In this document: positions 59,241 through 64,000 of the stretch, in pieces
How positions within the stretch are numbered: position 1 is the stretch's first letter
Layout of the letters: every line of letters begins with the position of its first letter
Source of the DNA: Enemella dayhoffiae
GTDB lineage: Bacteria; Actinomycetota; Actinomycetes; Propionibacteriales; Propionibacteriaceae
NCBI RefSeq assembly: GCF_002250625.1
Contig: NZ_NMVQ01000047.1
Coordinates: 62,001-126,000 of the forward strand
Length of the DNA stretch: 64,000 nt
Direction: 5' to 3'
Program-made: the position numbers and the translations under genes
The notes under the pieces: generated by a model
What the model was told of the DNA's origin: nothing
The model's input: only the letters and a program-made list of their open reading frames with translations
The model's database searches: none

Positions 59241-59584
59241 TGAGCCTCATGTCCATCATTACCGCATCTACCGACCCCCACATCACCCTCCGCGTCCGCG
59301 CAGCCGCTGTGCAGGAAGGCGTCCCGAACGCTGCCTCGTGGGCAGCCGCGAACATGGACCGTATTGTCGCGATCGAGGTCAACGGCGAATCCGTGGCCGG
59401 CAAGTTCACCTCGGCCTCCGACTACCTCCACGCCTATGTCGCACAGAAGTCCGCCGAGATCAATATCCCCGGCGCGCCACCGATCAAGCTGACCCTCGAC
59501 GTGGAGATCGGCGCATTCCCGGCCGCAGTGTCGGATGAGCTGATCATTGCCGCAGTCAACGCGGTCAGGGCAGAGCAGGCCTGA
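59240..59584 (+). CDS. Small tail-associated protein, 114 aa
   Basis: ATG 59240 overlaps the previous stop. DPHITLRVRAAAVQEGVPNA and NMDRIVAIEVNGESVAGKF are conserved among actinophage proteins after the receptor-binding gene. Role unknown, possibly a chaperone or baseplate small subunit. Confidence 0.6.
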   Translation: MSLMSIITASTDPHITLRVRAAAVQEGVPNAASWAAANMDRIVAIEVNGESVAGKFTSASDYLHAYVAQKSAEINIPGAPPIKLTLDVEIGAFPAAVSDELIIAAVNAVRAEQA

Positions 59585-59590
59585 TCCGAA

Positions 59591-60046
59591 GTGGTTGCCT
59601 GGATGGGGCGGATGGAGCAGGCGCTGAGGCGGCACCTGACCATCCTCACAGTGCTCACCGTCGCCCTGGCCGCCGCGCACATCGCGCTGGCCGGGCTCTA
59701 CTTGATCGACCGTGCCGCACCCGCGATCGTCCCGGTCGGCATGCCCGACTGGCTCGAGGTCTTCATCCTGTCCGGCGACGACCACTTCTGGATCGTGCTC
59801 CACGCTACGGCCGCCCTCGCTCTGATCGCGGCCCTGGTCGTCGGGGTGCTCCGCGCCCTCGCGGCGTTCCTGTCGCAGACGGTGTGGGCGGCGTGGTGCG
59901 TGGTGATCTTCCTGTGGTCGCTGTGGACCTCACCCCCGGTCTCGCTCGCCGCGCCAGTCCTGCTGGCCATCCTGACCGTGCCGCTCGGGCGGGTCGTGGC
60001 CAGCACATGGACCGATGAGGAGATGCACTGCCGGCGGAAAGGGTGA
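59591..60046 (+). CDS. Membrane protein, 151 aa, four TM
   Basis: GTG 59591 (ATG 59603 is alternative). Hydrophobic segments run through LTILTVLTVALAAAHIALAG, HATAALALIAALVVGVLRAL, TVWAAWCVVIFLWSLW and LAAPVLLAILTVPLG. By location before the lysis genes it may be a holin or antiholin. No motif confirms it. Confidence 0.6.
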   Translation: MVAWMGRMEQALRRHLTILTVLTVALAAAHIALAGLYLIDRAAPAIVPVGMPDWLEVFILSGDDHFWIVLHATAALALIAALVVGVLRALAAFLSQTVWAAWCVVIFLWSLWTSPPVSLAAPVLLAILTVPLGRVVASTWTDEEMHCRRKG

Positions 60047-60378
60047 CGCGCGTGGATCCCGCACAGATTTCCTCCTTGGTCCTCGGCGCCCTGGTCACCA
60101 TCGGCGCAATCGGGCAGTGGCTGTCGGTGTCCGCTCGCAAGCGCCGCAAGCGCGACTCCACCACCATCGCCCGCCAGGACAAGACCATCTCCGCGATGAC
60201 CGCCTGGGGAGACCTCGCCCAGGACTACATCTACCGCAGCCGCAGTCTGCGCCGTGAGCACGACGCCGACCACCACCCAGACGGCACCGCCGCGATCGGG
60301 GTGATCGACATCCCACCAGACATCGAGGCCGGCATCCGCTCGGTCATCGTGAGAGAGGACGACGACGATGCAGCGTGA
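60043..60378 (+). CDS. One-TM protein, 111 aa (possible holin partner)
   Basis: GTG 60043 overlaps the previous stop. A TM at about 9-28 (SSLVLGALVTIGAIGQWLS) is followed by a basic region (ARKRRKRDSTTIARQD) and an acidic end. Single-TM basic proteins near endolysins often act as holin accessory proteins; this is inferred. Confidence 0.55.
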   Translation: MTRVDPAQISSLVLGALVTIGAIGQWLSVSARKRRKRDSTTIARQDKTISAMTAWGDLAQDYIYRSRSLRREHDADHHPDGTAAIGVIDIPPDIEAGIRSVIVREDDDDAA

Positions 60379-61225
60379 CCCCGTCGCCGAGGACCGCGAC
60401 GACGCCCACCGCGACGCCCGCCGCCGCCAGATCCTGCTGTGGATCGCCGTCGTGATCGCCGGGATCGCGATCCTGCTCATGGGCCGCCAGTGGGGCGTCG
60501 AGCAGGGCAAGGCCCAGCAGGGCCGCGTCACCGCCGAACAGGTCCTCGCGCTGTGCGCGCAGGACTCCGACGAGGCCCGCCGACTCCGCGAGGGCGGCGT
60601 CTGCCAGCAGGCCGAGAAGACCGTCCGCGAGATCCCTGCCGCCGGCAAGGACGGCATTCAGGGCCCCGCCGGCCCGCCCGGCCCCTCCGGTCCCGTGGGC
60701 CGCCCAGGGGAGACCGTTGTGGGCCCTGTCGGCCCCGCCGGCCCGGCCGGCCGCCAGGGAGACTCCGTCACCGGCCCTGCTGGCCAACAGGGCCAAGCAG
60801 GACAGCAGGGCCAGGCGGGGCAGCCCGGCGCCGAGGGGTTGCCCGGGCAGGCGGGGGCCGCGGGACGCGACGGGCAGGATTCGACGATCCCTGGCCCTGC
60901 CGGACCATCTGGCGCCGATTCCACAGTGCCCGGGCCGACGGGACCTGCAGGCCCGCAGGGTCCGGCCGGGGAGTCCGTGGTCGGACCCCAGGGTCCCGTG
61001 GGTCCGGCAGGTCCCGCCGGGCAGGACGGCGCACCCGGCGCCACCGGCCCCGCAGGGCGCGGCATCACCTCACTCACCTGCTCCAGCGGCGACCTGGTCG
61101 CCACCTACACCGACGGCACCAGCCAGACCGTCGCCTCATCCTCGGCCGCCTGCGCCACCGTCCCGGCACCCACAGGCGCGGCCACCCCGCTCGCCAGGCG
61201 AGCAACCGCCAGCCCCAAACGCTGA
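60368..61225 (+). CDS. Membrane-anchored collagen-like protein
   Basis: A 285-aa protein. A basic N-terminus and one TM (LLWIAVVIAGIAILLMG, about 22-40) precede a linker with Cys residues (VLALCAQD, REGGVCQQAE). From about 97 to 233 there are Gly-X-Y repeats (GPAGPPGPSGPVGRPGE and many more), enough for a collagen triple helix. A short C-terminal domain begins GRGITSLTCSSGDLVATYTD. It may be a virion or surface fibre. ATG 60368 overlaps the preceding gene by 11 nt. Confidence 0.82.
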   Translation: MQRDPVAEDRDDAHRDARRRQILLWIAVVIAGIAILLMGRQWGVEQGKAQQGRVTAEQVLALCAQDSDEARRLREGGVCQQAEKTVREIPAAGKDGIQGPAGPPGPSGPVGRPGETVVGPVGPAGPAGRQGDSVTGPAGQQGQAGQQGQAGQPGAEGLPGQAGAAGRDGQDSTIPGPAGPSGADSTVPGPTGPAGPQGPAGESVVGPQGPVGPAGPAGQDGAPGATGPAGRGITSLTCSSGDLVATYTDGTSQTVASSSAACATVPAPTGAATPLARRATASPKR

Positions 61226-61242
61226 ACCCCGCACCAACCTGC

Positions 61243-61270
61243 ACGGCCCGTCGACCGGCGGGCCGTTTCT
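61243..61270 (+). terminator. Rho-independent terminator after the collagen-like gene
   Basis: ACGGCCCG (61243-61250) pairs with CGGGCCGT (61259-61266) around an 8-nt loop, followed by TTCT. The endolysin gene starts 27 nt later, so it may need its own promoter or read-through. Confidence 0.65.
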
Positions 61271-61297
61271 CATGCCCCAGAAAGGGGAATCCCCGCC

Positions 61298-63073
61298 ATG
61301 GCACGCTTCCTCGAGCCGCAGGAGATCGTCGACGCGCTCCGCGGCGCCGGCCTCACCGTGATCGAACCCGACGGCTGGCGGGGCCGCTGCCGCTGCTGCA
61401 CCGGCCCCCACACCAACGCCGGCGGCCATATCCGCGAGTGGGTGACGCTCAACGGCATCACCATCCACCACACCTCGGGCGGGATGCTCCGCGGCGGGGC
61501 CGCCGTGGCGTACGCCTCTCGCGGTGGCTGGCTCACCACCGGTGACGCCAAGACGCCCGGGCCGCTCTGCCTGGCTGGGATTGACGGCGACGGCCGGATC
61601 ATCATGGTCGGCGCAGGCCGCTGCAACCACATCGGCAAGATCAGCTCCAGTGGCCTGGCCGCAATGCGCGCCGCAAACTTCTCCCTCGACGGGTCGCAGA
61701 ACCTGCGCGGCAGTGATCTGGACGGCAACGGCTACACCGTCGGGTTCGAGCTGATGGCCGGTGGCGTACCGAACGACGTCCAGCGCGACGCCGCGATCCG
61801 TGCGGCGGCCGCGCTGTGTCGGCGGCTGGGCTGGACCGGCCAGGAGGTCCACGGTCACGGCGAGGTCGCCGACTCCCGCGATTTCTCAGACCCCGGCTTC
61901 GATATGGGCCGATTCCGCCGCGACGTCATGGCCGCCGTCCGCGGCAACCAGACTCCCCCACCCCGACAGGAGACTCCCGTGACCACCCCTGATATTGGCG
62001 GCCGCATCGGCCAGCGCTGGGCTGAGCTCGGCGGCCCCCGCTCCATTCTCGGCAACCCCGCCGGCGACGAGGTCCGCACCGACACGGGCGCCTATCGGCC
62101 CTTCGAGCGCGGGTTCATGATCTGGTCCACCGACACCGACGCGCACGTATCCCTCGGGCTCATCCGCGAGGCGTACGCCCGGCAAGGATTCGAGCACGGC
62201 CACCTCGGCTACCCGATCAGCGACGAGTTCCCCATCGAAGGCGGCATCGGGCAGCACTACCAGAACGGCAGCATCTACTACCGCCTCGGCGACCCGCAGG
62301 CGTACGCCGTCTACGGCGCCATCCGCACCGTGTGGGCGTCCCTGCGATGGGAGACCGGCCCCCTCGGCTACCCCACCTCCGACGAGTTCGACATCGCCGA
62401 CGGACGAGGCGTCCCCGGCAGGGTGCAGCGATTCCAGGGGGGCGCCGTGTGGCACTCCGAGCGCGGCACCTGGCCGGTGTGGGGTCTCATGCTGGAGCAG
62501 TACGCCGCCCAAGGATGGGAGCGTGGGCCGTGGGGATTCCCCGGCGGCCCCGAGAACAAAGTCGGCGCCGACTACTACCAGGGCTTCGCAGGCGGGGTCT
62601 TCAAGGTGACCGCCGCCCGACCGCCCGCACAGGTCCAGGCAGCACCCGTGGCGCCGAGCAAGTTCGTCCGGCCCATCCGGGACGCGGCCCGCTTCCCCAT
62701 CACCATGGCATACAGGGTGCCCGGCGACTGGGCAGCAGGGTTCCATCCCGGCGTGGACATCGGCTGCCCCATCGGGACTCCGGTGTACGCCACTATCTCC
62801 GGCGACGTCCGCACCGCTGCCCGTGGCGGCTGGGACCCGGCGTACGGCAACCACGTCATCATCTCCGACGACGACCCGGACGGCTCCGACTGGGGCTACT
62901 GCCACCTGTCGCGCGTCGTGGTCCGCGAAGGCCAGCACGTCGAGACCGGCCAGCTCATCGGCTACTCCGGCGACACCGGCCGGACCTTCGGCGCCCACCT
63001 GCACCTCGAACGCCGCAAGCGCGGCACCGGCTATGCCGCCAGCAACTTCCGCAACCCCAACCAGTGGCCCTGA
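61298..63073 (+). CDS. Endolysin: amidase, LGFP repeats and M23 peptidase
   Basis: A 591-aa lysin. Residues about 45-215 are an N-acetylmuramoyl-L-alanine amidase with GITIHHTSGG, FELMAGGVP and VHGHGEVAD with RDFSDPG (zinc ligands His/His and catalytic Glu). Residues about 230-440 hold LGFP wall-binding repeats (RSILGNPAGDE, GHLGYPISDEF, GPLGYPTSDEF, GPWGFPGG). Residues about 470-585 are an M23 endopeptidase (FHPGVDIGCPIG, GAHLHLERRK). Two enzymes on one chain cut both peptide-glycan links. ATG 61298. Confidence 0.93.
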   Translation: MARFLEPQEIVDALRGAGLTVIEPDGWRGRCRCCTGPHTNAGGHIREWVTLNGITIHHTSGGMLRGGAAVAYASRGGWLTTGDAKTPGPLCLAGIDGDGRIIMVGAGRCNHIGKISSSGLAAMRAANFSLDGSQNLRGSDLDGNGYTVGFELMAGGVPNDVQRDAAIRAAAALCRRLGWTGQEVHGHGEVADSRDFSDPGFDMGRFRRDVMAAVRGNQTPPPRQETPVTTPDIGGRIGQRWAELGGPRSILGNPAGDEVRTDTGAYRPFERGFMIWSTDTDAHVSLGLIREAYARQGFEHGHLGYPISDEFPIEGGIGQHYQNGSIYYRLGDPQAYAVYGAIRTVWASLRWETGPLGYPTSDEFDIADGRGVPGRVQRFQGGAVWHSERGTWPVWGLMLEQYAAQGWERGPWGFPGGPENKVGADYYQGFAGGVFKVTAARPPAQVQAAPVAPSKFVRPIRDAARFPITMAYRVPGDWAAGFHPGVDIGCPIGTPVYATISGDVRTAARGGWDPAYGNHVIISDDDPDGSDWGYCHLSRVVVREGQHVETGQLIGYSGDTGRTFGAHLHLERRKRGTGYAASNFRNPNQWP

Positions 63074-63083
63074 GGAGGACCCC

Positions 63084-63587
63084 ATGGATCGCAGCATCGG
63101 CCTCTACGCCAAGGCCATAGTCGGTGCCGTACTCGCCGGCCTGGCCGCCACGGTCACCGCCCTGGACGACGGGACTATCACCGGGCCGGAGTGGCTCACC
63201 ATCACCATCACCGTTCTGGTCGGACTCGGCGCCGTGTGGGCCATCCCCAACGCCCCGCGCTGGGTCGCCGGCTACGGCAAGGCCGCCGCCTCAGGGCTCG
63301 TCGCCGCACTCGGCTCCCTGGCCACAGCCTGGCCCGACGGGATCACCCAGGCCGAGGCCATCACTGCCGCGATCGCGCTCCTGACCAACCTCGGCGTGAC
63401 CTGGGCCGTGCCCAACGCGCCCACCTCCCGCCGGGACCATCTCGCCGGCTACTCGATCACCTACAGCCCCGTCGTCGGAGATCGCCAGCTCAAGGACTTC
63501 ACCTTCCTTCCTGGCCCGAACAAGATCGGCGGGACCGACGACGGAGGGGCCGATGGTGTGGACGACACTCCGCGCCACAGCCTGTAA
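63084..63587 (+). CDS. Holin-like membrane protein
   Basis: A 167-aa protein with four hydrophobic segments (AKAIVGAVLAGLAATVTAL, LTITITVLVGLGAVWAIPN, AASGLVAALGSLATAWP, AITAAIALLTNLGVTWAVPN) and a hydrophilic tail. The two halves end in matching units WAIPNAPRW and WAVPNAPTS, so it may have arisen by duplication. ATG 63084 after GAGGAGG, 10 nt behind the endolysin, fits a holin that releases it. Confidence 0.8.
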   Translation: MDRSIGLYAKAIVGAVLAGLAATVTALDDGTITGPEWLTITITVLVGLGAVWAIPNAPRWVAGYGKAAASGLVAALGSLATAWPDGITQAEAITAAIALLTNLGVTWAVPNAPTSRRDHLAGYSITYSPVVGDRQLKDFTFLPGPNKIGGTDDGGADGVDDTPRHSL

Positions 63588-63639
63588 CCTCGCACTGAGG
63601 CTCGCCCTCTGGTGGGCCCTCATCCGGAGCCTCCGGTGA
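63553..63639 (+). CDS. Small amphipathic/membrane peptide, 28 aa
   Basis: ATG 63553, within the holin end in another frame and behind GGAGGGG, encodes WTTLRATACNLALRLALWWA then LIRSLR. The helix is Trp-rich. Its stop overlaps GTG 63636. Real translation is likely from this coupling, but function is unknown. Confidence 0.4.
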   Translation: MVWTTLRATACNLALRLALWWALIRSLR

Positions 63640-63911
63640 GGATCCCCGGCCAGTGGGCACCCTGCCGCGTCTGTGGCTTCCGCACGCCTTCCCGGGACCG
63701 TGAGGGCCCGATCTGTCACGCATGCGCCCCCCGCTCCGGCGGGGGGCGTTCTGGCGTTTCAGGAGGGCCGCAGTCGATCCGCCCGAACCCACGACTCGAC
63801 CGCCTGACCGCCCTCGCTGGTAACGACCCGCCCCCACCAGCCATCCGCCCGGCGATCCCACTCGAGCAACAGCCCGGGCTCACCGTCGACCCACACATGC
63901 CGCGGCAGTGA
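63636..63911 (+). CDS. Small zinc-ribbon protein (uncertain 3' part)
   Basis: GTG 63636 overlaps the previous stop (GTGA). The first 35 residues form a zinc ribbon: APCRVCGFRTPSRD then ICHACAPRSGGG. The frame runs on to 63911 through a strong hairpin (63725-63748) and antisense to the 69-aa gene on the other strand, so only the ribbon is well supported. Confidence 0.4.
   Translation: MRIPGQWAPCRVCGFRTPSRDREGPICHACAPRSGGGRSGVSGGPQSIRPNPRLDRLTALAGNDPPPPAIRPAIPLEQQPGLTVDPHMPRQ
63725..63748. terminator. Terminator hairpin at the end of the late operon
   Basis: A perfect 10-bp GC stem CGCCCCCCGC / GCGGGGGGCG with a 4-nt loop TCCG, followed by TT on the plus strand. It lies between the rightward lysis genes and the leftward gene at 63759 and could end both transcripts. 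Confidence 0.75.
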
Positions 63912-63968
63912 CGGCCGAGACAGGCCCAGCCGCTCGGTCACGGAGCGATCATCGGGAAGGCCGGGCAT
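63759..63968 (-). CDS. Small protein of unknown function, 69 aa
   Basis: ATG 63968. The peptide RHVWVDGEPGLLLEWDRRAD and GRVVTSEGGQAVESWVRADR looks like a small beta-barrel (SH3-like) protein. It is the only leftward gene on the right side of the prophage. Whether it is phage or host is open, because the right attachment site is not visible. The last 32 bases of the window show no feature. Confidence 0.55.
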   Translation of the reverse strand: MPGLPDDRSVTERLGLSRPSLPRHVWVDGEPGLLLEWDRRADGWWGRVVTSEGGQAVESWVRADRLRPS

Positions 63969-64000
63969 GGCCGCGAGCGTACGGCCGGCAGCAGACAGCC

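Larger units (their letters stand above)
20660..64000. mobile_element. Temperate siphovirus prophage (right end beyond window)
   Basis: A continuous phage genome: serine integrase, leftward lysogeny operon, operator region, early replication genes, an origin candidate, terminase, head, tail, and lysis genes in standard siphovirus order. The left boundary lies near 20,660-20,685 between the TadE gene and the integrase start. No tad gene or pilin 5' part is seen by 64,000, so attR is at or past the edge. Key genes look intact, which fits an inducible prophage of over 43 kb. Confidence 0.93.

Noticed and set aside
1-64000. CRISPR arrays
   Set aside because: No regularly spaced direct repeats of 25-40 bp were seen; the short GGTTAGGAC repeats are 9 bp and mostly inverted.
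1-64000. tRNA or rRNA genes, including a tRNA attachment site
   Set aside because: I saw no cloverleaf or conserved tRNA arms; the phage uses a serine integrase and enters next to a tad gene instead.
63598-64000. attR core by matching to the 20,585-20,690 region
   Set aside because: No convincing shared sequence could be found by eye; serine-integrase cores can be only a few bases, so the site cannot be claimed.

Overview
The window is high-GC DNA from an actinomycete, probably in or near the Propionibacteriales. Support for this is a mycothiol-dependent isomerase homologue, an actinobacterial Tad pilus locus with a LysM/BTAD protein, frequent GTG/TTG starts and actinophage-type head and tail genes. 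The genus cannot be fixed from the sequence alone. Two parts are visible: host chromosome (1 to about 20,660) and one long prophage (about 20,660 to beyond 64,000).

Host chromosome. 1-3,607 holds the end of an SDR gene, an N-carbamoyl-amino-acid hydrolase, an MHS-type MFS transporter and a mycothiol-dependent isomerase homologue. 3,672-7,400 is a thiamine uptake unit: a 20-bp inverted repeat, a TATAAT box and a TPP riboswitch precede ykoE-ykoD-ykoC (a three-part ECF transporter) and an overlapping small P-loop kinase. 7,509-16,632 is an aromatic/hydroaromatic catabolic cluster. It has a quinate/shikimate dehydrogenase, a Gfo/Idh/MocA oxidoreductase, an MFS carrier, LigA/LigB-type extradiol dioxygenase subunits, an ACMSD-like amidohydrolase, a TetR regulator, a type II dehydroquinate dehydratase and a QsuB-like dehydroshikimate dehydratase. 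Read together it suggests quinate/shikimate to protocatechuate followed by meta (4,5) cleavage. 16,682-20,683 has a truncated PIN-like toxin remnant and the distal end of a Tad pilus operon.

Prophage. A large serine integrase at 20,682 starts on top of what looks like the 3' remnant of a small pilin gene directly upstream of two TadE-like genes, so integration probably split the Tad operon. The leftward lysogeny operon (25,894 to 22,054) encodes an HTH repressor, a 353-aa protein of unknown family overlapping a four-TM membrane protein, an ImmA/IrrE-type metalloprotease, a lipoprotein and a DUF3263-like protein. Between it and the rightward early genes lies an array of TTGAC half-sites that includes two TTGAC-N5-GTCAA palindromes.

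The early/replication region (26.1-40 kb) encodes a Cro-like HTH, a RuvC-like resolvase, a DUF2303 protein, a RecB/Cas4-like nuclease, an SSB-like protein, a prim-pol domain, DUF3310, a J-domain protein, an orphan cytosine-5 methyltransferase, a primase/helicase-type ATPase and many tiny overlapping genes. Right after the ATPase is an iteron-like, locally AT-rich stretch (38,509-38,695) that is a good candidate replication origin.

The late region runs in siphovirus order: HNH, a terminase-like fragment, small and large terminase, portal, ClpP-type protease/scaffold, decoration protein, major capsid, connectors, tail tube, tail chaperones with a -1 slippery site, a 1,400-aa tape measure carrying an M23 domain, tail tip proteins, a probable receptor-binding protein, a collagen-like membrane protein, a two-catalytic-domain endolysin and a holin. 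attR is not recognised and probably lies past the right edge. Most genes look intact, so the element may be a functional temperate siphovirus.
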